The translations under genes were made by a program, and so were the position numbers. A stretch of DNA of 56,652 nucleotides from Thermoproteus sp. UBA157 (lineage in GTDB: Archaea > Thermoproteota > Thermoprotei > Thermoproteales > Thermoproteaceae), in the NCBI GenBank assembly GCA_002497345.1, contig DANS01000038.1, forward strand, positions 428 to 57,079, read 5' to 3'. Under the pieces are notes generated by a model. It saw only the letters and a program-made list of their open reading frames with translations, did not search any database and was not told where the DNA came from. This document shows, piece by piece, positions 16,123 to 23,684 of the stretch (its first letter is position 1; each line of letters opens with the position of its first letter).

Positions 16123-16232
16123 TGAGAATATTTTACCATATATTAATTATAATAATATTAGTGTTCATGATATTGGTACTGCGCGATATACTCAACGCCA
16201 TTAAGTTGTTGAAGCTATTATTCATAAAATAA
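16122..16232 (+). CDS. Tiny membrane protein 2 of the trio (36 aa)
   Basis: ATG at 16122 shares its A with the previous stop codon (TAATG) and its own TAA abuts the next ATG. It has a single hydrophobic helix (ILIIIILVFMILVL) followed by an amphipathic, Lys-containing C-terminus (LRDILNAIKLLKLLFIK). The layout resembles small regulatory or toxin-like membrane peptides, but no homology is claimed. Its size alone would not support a gene; the start/stop coupling on both sides does. Confidence 0.42.
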   Translation: MRIFYHILIIIILVFMILVLRDILNAIKLLKLLFIK

Positions 16233-16499
16233 ATGATCTCTCAAATTGAAATAATTTATATAATTATAGTATTTTTATTAATTATACTATTTACTATACA
16301 AATTTTTAAAATTATAGAGCTCATCTCAATAGATAGATATTATTATCTTATAACAATTTATGGTAGTTGTAAATATCATTATTTTTTAACAAAGTATACT
16401 TTAAACTATTCGTCAAATATCTTATTAATATGTATAAATATAACATCTTTGAACGGAAATTTGAATTATACAGTCAGATATTTAGTGCCCGCGACCTAA
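16233..16499 (+). CDS. Tiny membrane protein 3 of the trio (88 aa)
   Basis: Begins directly after the previous stop (TAA-ATG). A strong N-terminal transmembrane helix (IIYIIIVFLLIILFTIQIF) is followed by a Tyr/Asn/Ser-rich domain with two Cys and two possible glycosylation sequons (NYSS, NITS), which would fit an extracellular region. Extremely A/T-rich coding. Not recognised. After it, 16500-16691 is A/T-rich non-coding DNA leading to the ferredoxin promoter; I see no RNA gene there. Confidence 0.5.
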   Translation: MISQIEIIYIIIVFLLIILFTIQIFKIIELISIDRYYYLITIYGSCKYHYFLTKYTLNYSSNILLICINITSLNGNLNYTVRYLVPAT

Positions 16500-16691
16500 C
16501 AGCAGCCATTTCGCATAAAAGCGCTCAAGCCTCTATTATTTGTTCTATAATATTTGAAAACCACTATAATATAAAATTAAAAATTATTTATTATTTATGA
16601 GTTTTTATTTTTAATATATCAATATATATTTATTAAAAATTAAAACGATAAGAGTAAGCAAAAGATAAAAAAGAGCGATAAAGCCAAGCCC

Positions 16692-17033
16692 ATGGCAGAA
16701 CAGAGGGATCTATCCCAATATCAAAGAGTGGTCATAGACCAAGACTTGTGTATATCCTGCGGAGCCTGCGTCGCGGTATGTCCCTGGCAGGCCCTAGAAC
16801 TAGACGAGAACGCGAAAGCCCGCTTGATATGGGAGAAGTGCTACGATGACTTCTCCTGCGTCGCGGCATGTCCCGTTAAGTGCATATATAAGACCAGCGA
16901 AGCCCCGGAGGAGGCCAAGAAGAAGCCGAACTGGTACAGGCTCGGCAAGCAGCTGACGCCCGAAGAGCAGAAGATACTAAACGATTGGAAGGCCAAATAC
17001 GGAATACCGGTTGATCCGTTGCCTCCTAGTTAA
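16692..17033 (+). CDS. Ferredoxin, two [4Fe-4S] binding motifs
   Basis: 113-aa cytosolic electron carrier. Cluster motif 1 is CISCGACVAVCP (C20, C23, C26, C30), motif 2 is CYDDFSCVAACPVKC (C50, C56, C60, C64), giving eight Cys with an enlarged first spacing in the second motif. A charged C-terminal tail of about 45 residues (EEAKKKPNWYR...) follows. ATG at 16692 lies about 24 nt after an A/T-rich box (AAAGATAAAAAAG), consistent with leaderless expression. It probably serves 2-oxoacid oxidoreductases or similar, which are not in this window. Confidence 0.92.
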   Translation: MAEQRDLSQYQRVVIDQDLCISCGACVAVCPWQALELDENAKARLIWEKCYDDFSCVAACPVKCIYKTSEAPEEAKKKPNWYRLGKQLTPEEQKILNDWKAKYGIPVDPLPPS

Positions 17034-17040
17034 AATATCG
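17030..17040 (+). promoter_or_regulatory. TATA-like box of the Sir2 gene, overlapping the ferredoxin stop
   Basis: TTAAAATATCG includes the ferredoxin stop codon and is centred about 22 nt before ATG at 17056, which argues for that ATG over an upstream in-frame start at 17011. Confidence 0.55.
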
Positions 17041-17055
17041 ACGAGAAACTACTCA

Positions 17056-17814
17056 ATGGATGAGATTTTTCGCATCGCCGAGCTGATCAATAAATCGAAT
17101 TGCGTCGTAGCGTTGACCGGCGCCGGCGTCTCCACCGCAAGCGGTATTCCTGATTTCAGAGGTCCCCAGGGCCTTTGGAGAAGGCTAGATCCCTCTAAGT
17201 TCGAGATAAGCTATTTCCATCGAAATCCCGACGAGGTTTGGGGCATTTTCATCTCGACGTTTGCAATTAGGGACGACATAGCCCCCAACCCAGCCCATAA
17301 GGCGCTCGCCGAGCTGGAGGCCATGGGCAAACTTTGTGCCGTGATAACTCAGAATATAGATGGCCTTCATCAAAAGGCCGGTTCCAGGAGGGTCGTGGAG
17401 ATACACGGCTCCTTGAGATATGCGGTGTGCACCAAATGCGGCATGAAATACCCCTTGGCCGAGGTGTTGCGGGAGTATAAAGGCGCAGCGCCCAGATGCA
17501 AGGTATGTGGCGGCGTTTTGAAACCGGACGTGGTCTTCTTCGGAGAACCGCTTCCTCAAGAAGCCTTGAACGAGGCGGTTATGCTGGCGGAGCTCTCCGA
17601 TTTGTTCATAGTAATTGGATCGTCTCTTGCAGTGGCGCCAGCGAATAGGCTCCCGTTTATAGCCAAAAGGAGGGGGGCCAAATTGGTTATAGTAAACGGA
17701 GAGCCCACGGAACTCGACGAAATAGCGGACGTCGTTATAAGGGGAAGGGTGGAGGAGATCTTGCCCAAGGTGGTAGAGGCGTTAAAGGCAGGCTATCCTG
17801 AAAGGAGCTCTTGA
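17056..17814 (+). CDS. sir2: Sir2-family NAD-dependent protein deacylase
   Basis: Removes acyl groups from lysines using NAD+; in Crenarchaeota a known target is the chromatin protein Alba. Motifs: GAGVSTASGIPDFRG for NAD, QNIDGLHQKAG, catalytic His in IHGS, a zinc ribbon CTKC...CKVC, and GSSLAVAP. 252 aa from ATG 17056. Its 3' end overlaps the convergent DUF309 gene by 33 bp. Other chromatin-related genes in the window are Cren7 (54644) and an HDAC-family protein (30773). Confidence 0.95.
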   Translation: MDEIFRIAELINKSNCVVALTGAGVSTASGIPDFRGPQGLWRRLDPSKFEISYFHRNPDEVWGIFISTFAIRDDIAPNPAHKALAELEAMGKLCAVITQNIDGLHQKAGSRRVVEIHGSLRYAVCTKCGMKYPLAEVLREYKGAAPRCKVCGGVLKPDVVFFGEPLPQEALNEAVMLAELSDLFIVIGSSLAVAPANRLPFIAKRRGAKLVIVNGEPTELDEIADVVIRGRVEEILPKVVEALKAGYPERSS

Positions 17815-18324
17815 GATCAACGACCGCGAGAGATCCTCCTTGAGCTTAGCCAAATCGATACAACCAAGCCTCGGCGGAGCTCCCTCGAGGAGCTCCAAAG
17901 CCTCCTTGGCCAACACGACGAATTTGTCGGGCGATCCCTCTTGTATTTTGATAAACGCTGCGGATATGAGTATTAGTGCTTGAATCGTTCTATCGCCGGT
18001 TGTACGCCATATGGGCTCCAGCTCCGCGTGCGCCTCCCAGAAGCGCTCCGCGTTGAAAAGATCGGCGAATCGGGTTATGTCGCCTCCGCCGAGGGAGGCC
18101 TCGTCGGTTATATCTACAACTGACGTGACGGGACCTAAAATCTCCTCTATCTTATTCTTTGCAATATTGGGATCTATCCCCCCAACTACGATTTCGAGAT
18201 GCCTGGAGGCTATGCGCAAATTTAGAACAGACAAAAAGCTCCTCAGATCGCGTAGCAGTTGTGCTCTATGTACAGGAGAAAAACCAGGATTCTCGACTAT
18301 GAAAAGATATCTTCTATCTTTCAT
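17782..18324 (-). CDS. DUF309-like protein, last of the six-gene PAPS-reductase operon
   Basis: 180 aa. The C-terminal half carries the DUF309 signature FNAERFWEAHAELEPIWR with the conserved H, E and W, then ALILISAAFIKIQEG, typical of this helical family of unknown function. The N-terminal 85 residues are a separate alpha/beta region (RRYLFIVENPG, LEIVVGGIDPN) I do not recognise. ATG at 18324 overlaps the stop of the gene before it (TAATG). Its 3' end runs 33 bp into the convergent Sir2 gene. Confidence 0.75.
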   Translation of the reverse strand: MKDRRYLFIVENPGFSPVHRAQLLRDLRSFLSVLNLRIASRHLEIVVGGIDPNIAKNKIEEILGPVTSVVDITDEASLGGGDITRFADLFNAERFWEAHAELEPIWRTTGDRTIQALILISAAFIKIQEGSPDKFVVLAKEALELLEGAPPRLGCIDLAKLKEDLSRSLISRAPFRIACL

Positions 18325-18656
18325 TATATCTTTATAATTATTTTCTTTAAATCTATCTGTATATCTACTATCACTTTTAAATTACCATAACTCTGTTTAA
18401 TACGTTTAACAATAGCTAATGCCCTAAGTATATTTTCCAGAAACTGCGAGTTGTCCGGAAGAGCTCCGCCTGTATATAACTCCACGCCCTCGGCCAACTT
18501 CAAATCGACGCCGAAGGCCTTCGCCAATTCGATAAATTTGAGGTATCTCTCCTCCATAGATGCCAACGACTCCCTACTCTCCCTATATCTCTCCGCGTAT
18601 TCTTTGAGCGACGAGAGCAAGGCCTCGAGCTCGTCCAGCGTTAGGAACAACGACAT
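18324..18656 (-). CDS. Hypothetical coiled-coil protein (110 aa), operon gene 5
   Basis: Not recognised. The N-terminal half is strongly helical with heptad character (LDELEALLSSLKEYAERYRE, then LASMEERYLKFIELAKAFG), a middle loop GGALPDNSQ, then a helix and a beta-rich end (LKVIVDIQIDLKKIIIKI). It starts in the stop of the 142-aa gene (TAATG) and ends in the start of the DUF309 gene. Probably an assembly or scaffold partner in a complex with the other operon products (inference). Confidence 0.6.
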   Translation of the reverse strand: MSLFLTLDELEALLSSLKEYAERYRESRESLASMEERYLKFIELAKAFGVDLKLAEGVELYTGGALPDNSQFLENILRALAIVKRIKQSYGNLKVIVDIQIDLKKIIIKI

Positions 18657-19084
18657 TACTCAACTCCGTAATAGTACGCTATTTCAACATTGCCTATACA
18701 GAACTTCAGATATCCCGGCGTTATGTCGCGACAACCCCACATGTTCAGCTCGGCTTGCGGCTCCGCCAGCGGCTCAACGGGCTTGCTCCTAGGTAGCGGA
18801 GGAATTATCTCAGGCAGACGCTCGGGCGTGATGTAGGTCCGCTCAGGCTCCACGACCACTGAGTACTCCTTCAAGGAGAGCCGATTCGCCATATTGCTGG
18901 CGGCGACTATGCGCTCCATCAGCTCGCTCACAGCGTTATACAGAAAGCCTATGCTACCAAGACGTATTATGTATTTGCCGACTTGCCTTCTGCCGAGAAC
19001 TATCGGCGTGGCCTCGACGGCTTTTTGAGCATCTCTTAAAATCCATAATACTTTATCAATATTTTCTGAATTTATTATTATCAT
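18656..19084 (-). CDS. Hypothetical protein (142 aa), operon gene 4
   Basis: Not recognised. An N-terminal alpha/beta domain (SENIDKVLWILRDAQKAVEATPIVLGRRQVG), a helical part with SELMERIVAASNMANRL, a Pro-rich linker (PERLPEIIPPLPRSKPVEPL) and a C-terminal piece with two Cys (WGCRDITPGYLKFCIGN). ATG at 19084 overlaps the stop of the 45-aa gene by 4 nt. Two Cys about 13 residues apart could hold a metal or disulfide, but no motif is diagnostic. Confidence 0.6.
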   Translation of the reverse strand: MIIINSENIDKVLWILRDAQKAVEATPIVLGRRQVGKYIIRLGSIGFLYNAVSELMERIVAASNMANRLSLKEYSVVVEPERTYITPERLPEIIPPLPRSKPVEPLAEPQAELNMWGCRDITPGYLKFCIGNVEIAYYYGVE

Positions 19085-19218
19085 AATACTATTCTAATGC
19101 GATCATCAACTATATCTAAATAAACAATCTCGTTCTCTCCGAGAATCTCTATGAGCTTCCGCTTTATGGTTTCATCTATATTTAGAGATGAAACTCTAAC
19201 TTTCCTTAAGGATTTCAT
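19081..19218 (-). CDS. Hypothetical small protein (45 aa), operon gene 3
   Basis: A 45-residue frame easily overlooked because of its length. Start and stop overlap both neighbours by 4 nt (ATGA at each end), which is strong evidence that it is translated. The sequence looks like a mini alpha/beta fold: MKSLRKVRVSSLNIDE, a helix TIKRKLIEILGE, then two strands NEIVYLDIVDD and RIRIVL. Basic N-terminus. Not recognised; perhaps a small subunit of a complex with its neighbours. Confidence 0.6.
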   Translation of the reverse strand: MKSLRKVRVSSLNIDETIKRKLIEILGENEIVYLDIVDDRIRIVL

Positions 19219-19424
19219 GGTATTATAGTTATAGTATTATTCTTTAAAATTACATAGGTATTAGGCGGCATGACGTCAAGTATGTCCAACGGGAGTTGCG
19301 GGGCGCTGGGCGGCCATACGAAATCGACGTTTTCGCCTTTTATCACCAAGGGCGCCGCTCTCTTTATGGCCAACTGTTGTATTACCTCTCTGAGCTGATT
19401 CAATTTATCTGTGTAAATTATCAT
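19215..19424 (-). CDS. Hypothetical protein (69 aa), operon gene 2
   Basis: Not recognised. A helix (KLNQLREVIQQLAIKRAA), a strand (PLVIKGENVDFVWPP), a Pro-rich turn and two final strands (NTYVILKNNTITIIP). ATG at 19424 overlaps the stop of the PAPS-reductase-like gene by 4 nt and its stop overlaps the start of the 45-aa gene. Similar in size and style to the 45-aa protein; the two may pair. Confidence 0.6.
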   Translation of the reverse strand: MIIYTDKLNQLREVIQQLAIKRAAPLVIKGENVDFVWPPSAPQLPLDILDVMPPNTYVILKNNTITIIP

Positions 19425-21241
19425 CGCTCCTCCACGGCTTGTCTTAATTTAAATCCTTCTCTCGAGTTGATTCTGCGGTAGATCAGATATTGCGCCGAGG
19501 GACACGCACTCGAGCACAACAAACATCCGATACATTTACTCTCGTCGACCACGAAACGCCCATCTTCGCCCCTTCTTAGAGCTCCTGTAGGGCACCAACG
19601 TATGCACAAATCACAGCGACCGCATACAGATGCCCTAACTATTAAAGCGGCTGCGTCCACAGCCCTATCGCCCCTTATTGCCAACAAATCGCTTGAGATC
19701 TCGGCCATAACTCCATCGCGTTTTATGAGTATCCTATCGTCCTCTACGCTCACATCGCCGAGCATTTTCAGCAGTTGCAACGCCGTGGCGCGGTCAGGCC
19801 TAGCGCCGATTAGCTCCACGACGTTGCCGGAAGTCTTTACATCGACTGGGTATTTCGCTTTGAGGGAGATCTTCACGAACCTAAGCACGTCGCCCGGTAT
19901 CCGCTTCTTCCACCTCCAGAGGCCGTAGCGGATATACGCCTCATCGCCATATTGTTGCGCTATTTTCGCCTCCAATCGCTCATATATGCCGGGATAGCTG
20001 GCGCGCACTAGCTCCAGCTCGGCCATTTCGTTGGCTGGGCATATCACGCACCCCAACCTATCAAAGCCCCTCTCGTACGCCCTATTGTAGGGCAACTCGT
20101 GGAGGTATATGTAGCCCCACACCTCGAGCGCCGTCCAGTCTTGAATAGGCGCTACTACTATGGTTTTTACAACCCATCTGCTCGAGGACACAGGCTTTAG
20201 CCTGGCCCTCTGGAATGATTCGGCGGCCCTCTGGCCCACCACAGAGATAACCCCCTGGGGGAACCGCTCGGTCAAGACCCTCGTTATCGGCGCCAGCTTT
20301 ATCACTTTGCAACACCAACGATAATCTCGCGCAGGCACTCCGAACTCGTCCAACGCTTTCCAGAAGCTATCGCCCGCCGAAGCTATCAAGAGATCAACCC
20401 CGTATTTTGCCGCAACCTCCTTAACGTTTTGATATGTTTCAAGCGCTTCGAGCCCCGTGTCGTTAAACAATATCGCGAAGTTGTGGCCGGTCCTAGCAAC
20501 GAGATCCAGAGCTACCAAGCTATCCTTGCCCCCAGAATAGGAGACGACAATAGGTAGCTTGTATTGTGAGAAGACGCGGTTCAGGAACTCCACAGCCTTC
20601 TCGGCTTTTCTCTCTATATAGCGCGCATTAACCTCGGCGAAAAGTCTCATATCGCTGGGCCTTCCAGGAGGCAATCTCGGCCTTGCCCTCCAGGACTTGA
20701 TAACATGTAGTCTCCCCCCTCTGAAGAGCTTAGCGACGCCGTGTGTGGACCCATCCCTCGTCGATATGGCTACGTGGGCGAAGCGCTTGTTGGGGAGAGA
20801 GCCCTCTATTATTTTGTCGTTGTGTATGTCATAGCCTACCGGTAGCTTATCCATATCGACGATGGCCCACCAGCCGGCTCTTCTGGTCAATATCTCGCTC
20901 ACTCCCTCGAACAAAGGCCTAAACCTCCACTTGCCCTCGATCAAATCGTAAAACCTATGGCCTATGATCCTTCCACGTACTACGACCTCATCGGCTTGAT
21001 CGGCGTAACCCGGTATCTTGTTTAACAAAACCACCTCGTCGTTCGGGACAATATCGGCAAGGGATCTATCGCCGAGTTCGTATTCTATGGACTGCTTGAT
21101 GATCCTTATATCGGCCTCGAACGCAGGCCTTACGTCGCCGGGCTCCGTCACGCGCACTGGGATGATTTTGTTGCACTTGTCCACTACGTAGCGAGGTTCT
21201 AGCACTGGCACGTTCAACTCCTCACACCAGTAAAGCCTCAC
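19421..21241 (-). CDS. PAPS-reductase-family enzyme fused to 2[4Fe-4S] ferredoxin domain
   Basis: About 606 aa. An N-terminal region of about 200 residues (possibly PUA-like around GRIIGHRFYDLIEGKWRFRP) precedes the adenylyl-transferring PP-loop VVSYSGGKDSLVALDL. The PAPS-reductase core follows with YRWCCKVIKLAPI, QRAAESFQRARL, PIQDWTALEVWGYI and a Cys pair GCVICPANEMAEL. The C-terminus has two ferredoxin motifs CGRCDLCIRWCP and CIGCLLCSSACP. True assimilatory PAPS reduction is one option; sulfur transfer to tRNA or a cofactor is another. I chose GTG at 21241 because the shared TATA sits about 22 nt upstream; an in-frame GTG at 21280 would extend it by 13 residues beyond the TATA box. First gene of a six-gene coupled operon. 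Confidence 0.85.
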   Translation of the reverse strand: MRLYWCEELNVPVLEPRYVVDKCNKIIPVRVTEPGDVRPAFEADIRIIKQSIEYELGDRSLADIVPNDEVVLLNKIPGYADQADEVVVRGRIIGHRFYDLIEGKWRFRPLFEGVSEILTRRAGWWAIVDMDKLPVGYDIHNDKIIEGSLPNKRFAHVAISTRDGSTHGVAKLFRGGRLHVIKSWRARPRLPPGRPSDMRLFAEVNARYIERKAEKAVEFLNRVFSQYKLPIVVSYSGGKDSLVALDLVARTGHNFAILFNDTGLEALETYQNVKEVAAKYGVDLLIASAGDSFWKALDEFGVPARDYRWCCKVIKLAPITRVLTERFPQGVISVVGQRAAESFQRARLKPVSSSRWVVKTIVVAPIQDWTALEVWGYIYLHELPYNRAYERGFDRLGCVICPANEMAELELVRASYPGIYERLEAKIAQQYGDEAYIRYGLWRWKKRIPGDVLRFVKISLKAKYPVDVKTSGNVVELIGARPDRATALQLLKMLGDVSVEDDRILIKRDGVMAEISSDLLAIRGDRAVDAAALIVRASVCGRCDLCIRWCPTGALRRGEDGRFVVDESKCIGCLLCSSACPSAQYLIYRRINSREGFKLRQAVEER

Positions 21242-21255
21242 GCCACGTGCGATTT

Positions 21256-21270
21256 TTCTATTTAAATGGG
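21256..21270. promoter_or_regulatory. Shared TATA box between divergent genes
   Basis: The palindromic core TTTAAA (21261-21266, in TTCTATTTAAATGGG) lies about 20 nt from the plus start (21284) and about 22 nt from the minus start (21241). Only 42 bp separate the start codons and I see no other TATA-like element, so one box may drive both transcripts. Confidence 0.55.
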
Positions 21271-21283
21271 GTTCAACCACTAC

Positions 21284-21967
21284 ATGCGCGCCCTCATCCT
21301 AGCAGGCGGCCTCGGGAAGAGGCTCGCGCCGTTGACCAACGAGGTGCCGAAGCCCTTGTTGCCCGTAGCCGGCAAGCCCATATTGGTGAGGCAGATCGAG
21401 TGGCTCAAGGGACAAGGCGTGTTCGACTTCGTCTTGGCCGTCGGCTATCTCCGCCACAAGGTGTTCGAGGCGCTGGGCGACGGCAGGAAGCTGGGCGTGA
21501 GGATCTTCTACAGCGTCGAGGAGGAGCCCCTCGGCACGGCCGGCGCTATAAAAAACGCGGAGCCGTTTCTCGAAGACGACGTCTTCGTGGCCACAAACGG
21601 CGATATAGTCACGGATCTGCCCATAAAGCCCCTTCTCGACGTTCTGGACAACGCCGACGCCGCCATAGCGTTGGTCCCCCTGAGGAGCCCCTACGGAGTC
21701 GTCGAGTTCGACGAAGCGGGCTACGTCGTGAGCTTCCGCGAGAAGCCCGTCCTCGAGGGCTACTTCATAAACGCGGGGGTGTACGCCATGAGGAGGGAGG
21801 TGCTCAAGCTCCTGCCGCCCAAGGGCAACATAGAGGAGACGGCCTTCCCCCAGCTGGCCCGCCAGAAAAGGCTGAGGGCCGTGGTCTACAGAGACGTCTT
21901 TTGGCGCTCTATCGATTCGATAAAGGATTTAGAGGAGGTGGAAAAGGTCCTGGGAAATGGAGCTTGA
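21284..21967 (+). CDS. Sugar-1-phosphate nucleotidyltransferase
   Basis: Makes an NDP-sugar from NTP and a sugar-1-phosphate, for glycan or glycoprotein precursors. Signature ALILAGGLGKRLAPLT then PKPLLPVAGKP at the N-terminus, GTAGAIKNAE, and the metal-binding ATNGDIVTDLP. 227 aa, the catalytic domain only, without the left-handed beta-helix tail. Start ATG 21284 (MRALILAGG) from homology; an upstream ATG at 21266 falls in the TATA box. It overlaps gltX by 11 bp. Mannose-1-P guanylyltransferase or glucose-1-P thymidylyltransferase cannot be separated by eye. Confidence 0.88.
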   Translation: MRALILAGGLGKRLAPLTNEVPKPLLPVAGKPILVRQIEWLKGQGVFDFVLAVGYLRHKVFEALGDGRKLGVRIFYSVEEEPLGTAGAIKNAEPFLEDDVFVATNGDIVTDLPIKPLLDVLDNADAAIALVPLRSPYGVVEFDEAGYVVSFREKPVLEGYFINAGVYAMRREVLKLLPPKGNIEETAFPQLARQKRLRAVVYRDVFWRSIDSIKDLEEVEKVLGNGA

Positions 21968-23684
21968 GGACGTTGTTCTCAAATACGCGCTGATAAACGC
22001 GGTCAAATACGGAGGAAAGGCCGATTCGAAGGCGGTCATGTCAAAAATAATGGCGGAAAGACCCGACTTGAGATCGCGCGCCAGAGAGGTAAAGGCCTTA
22101 GTCGAGTCGATAGTGGAGAAGGTCAATTCGATGAGCTTGGAGGAGCAGAGGGCGTTGCTGGCCTCGAGATGGCCCGAGGCGCTAGGGGAGAGGAGGGAGA
22201 GGGAGGAGAAAAGGCCCAGCATAGAGGCCTTGCCGCCGTTGCCTGAAGTCGACGAGAGGAAGGGCGTCGTCGTGCGCTTCGCGCCGAATCCCGATTTCGT
22301 CCTTCATTTAGGTAGCGCTCGGCCAGCTATTCTGAATTACGCCTATAAGCTGAAGTATGGGGGAAAGTTCATACTTCGTTTCGAGGACACGGACCCGAGA
22401 ATTAAGAGGCCTTTAATCACCGAGGAGCTCAACGCATACGACGCTATAAGGGAGGATTTGAAGTGGCTTGGCGTTAAGTGGGATGAGGAGTACGTGCAAT
22501 CGTCTAGGATGGAGATATATTACGAATACGCGCGAAAGCTGATAGAGCTGGGCGGCGCCTATGTAGATTTGTGTAAACCGGAGGAATGGCGCCGTCTTAG
22601 AAATGCCGGCAAAGCTTGCCCCCACAGAAACGCGCCGATCGAGGACAACTTGGAGCTCTGGGATAGGATGCTACGAGGGGACTTCGGCGAGGGCGAAGCG
22701 GTGTTGAGGGTTAAGACGGATTTGTCGCACCCAGATCCAAGCGTCAGAGATTGGGTCGCTTTCAGAATAATAGATACCGACAAGACGCCGCATCCCCTCG
22801 TTGGGTCCAAATACAAGGTATGGCCGACGTACAACTTCGCGGTATCTATCGACGACTACCTTATGGGCGTAACGCACGTCTTGAGGGCTCAGGAACACAG
22901 CGTGAACACGGTGAAGCAATCTTACATATTCAAGCACATGGGCTGGAGACAGCCGGTTACAATACACTTCGGCAGACTGAAAGTTGAGGGGGGCTCCCTC
23001 AGCAAGTCGAAACTGAAAACGCTCAAGGCCAGGTTCGATGACATCACGATGCCCACGTTGGCCGGGTTGAGGAATCGCGGGATACTTCCAGAGGCTATAT
23101 GGGAGCTTATACTGAGCGTCGGCATAAAGCCATCGGACTCGACGGTTTCTATGGCCAACCTCTTCGCGGTTAATAGAAAGATCTTGGATCCGAGAGCTAA
23201 TAGGTACATGTTCGTAGCCGATCCGGTAAGGTTGCGGATCGATTTGCCCAGAAGAGTTGTGGCCAAATTGCCTCTACATCCCAACTTCCCCGAGCGAGGA
23301 TACCGCGTATACGAGTTGGGCCCCGGCCCCGTCACGTTATACATATCGCGGAAGGATCTCGAGCTTAAGGCGTTTAGGCTTATGGAGCTGGTCAATGTGG
23401 AGGTGGTGGAGGGAGCTGGGGATGAGATTAAGGGCAAGATCGTGGGCTGGAGCATAGAGGAAGCCCGTCAGTCCAAACTGCAGATAATACAGTGGGTTCC
23501 GGAGAACTCGCCGGAGGCCGAGGTGATCAGGCCGGTGGCCGTGGGCAAGAAGGTCTTAGAACGCGGGCTTATTGAGCCCAAGGCGCTAGAGCTGGAGGAG
23601 GGCGGTGCTGCTCAGTTTGTCAGATACGGATTCGTCAAGCTGGCCTCAAAGAGGGATCGCAGATTCGTGTACATACACGAATGA
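21957..23684 (+). CDS. gltX: Glutamyl-tRNA synthetase (archaeal type)
   Basis: Charges tRNA with glutamate. 575 aa. An N-terminal helical extension typical of archaeal GluRS (about 1-95), the HIGH-equivalent RFAPNPDFVLHLGSAR, RFEDTDPR, the KMSKS-equivalent SLSKSKL, and a beta-barrel C-terminal anticodon region as in the GlnRS/archaeal class. The AsnRS gene is present at 25632; no GlnRS is seen, as usual in Archaea, where Glu-tRNA(Gln) is amidated later. Starts inside the end of the nucleotidyltransferase gene and overlaps the DUF354 gene by 4 nt, so three genes form one unit. Confidence 0.96.
   Translation: MELEDVVLKYALINAVKYGGKADSKAVMSKIMAERPDLRSRAREVKALVESIVEKVNSMSLEEQRALLASRWPEALGERREREEKRPSIEALPPLPEVDERKGVVVRFAPNPDFVLHLGSARPAILNYAYKLKYGGKFILRFEDTDPRIKRPLITEELNAYDAIREDLKWLGVKWDEEYVQSSRMEIYYEYARKLIELGGAYVDLCKPEEWRRLRNAGKACPHRNAPIEDNLELWDRMLRGDFGEGEAVLRVKTDLSHPDPSVRDWVAFRIIDTDKTPHPLVGSKYKVWPTYNFAVSIDDYLMGVTHVLRAQEHSVNTVKQSYIFKHMGWRQPVTIHFGRLKVEGGSLSKSKLKTLKARFDDITMPTLAGLRNRGILPEAIWELILSVGIKPSDSTVSMANLFAVNRKILDPRANRYMFVADPVRLRIDLPRRVVAKLPLHPNFPERGYRVYELGPGPVTLYISRKDLELKAFRLMELVNVEVVEGAGDEIKGKIVGWSIEEARQSKLQIIQWVPENSPEAEVIRPVAVGKKVLERGLIEPKALELEEGGAAQFVRYGFVKLASKRDRRFVYIHE

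Noticed and set aside
21934..21941. GGAGGTGG as Shine-Dalgarno for gltX
   Set aside because: It lies 16 nt before the start and encodes conserved residues of the upstream gene; spacing is too long for a typical site.
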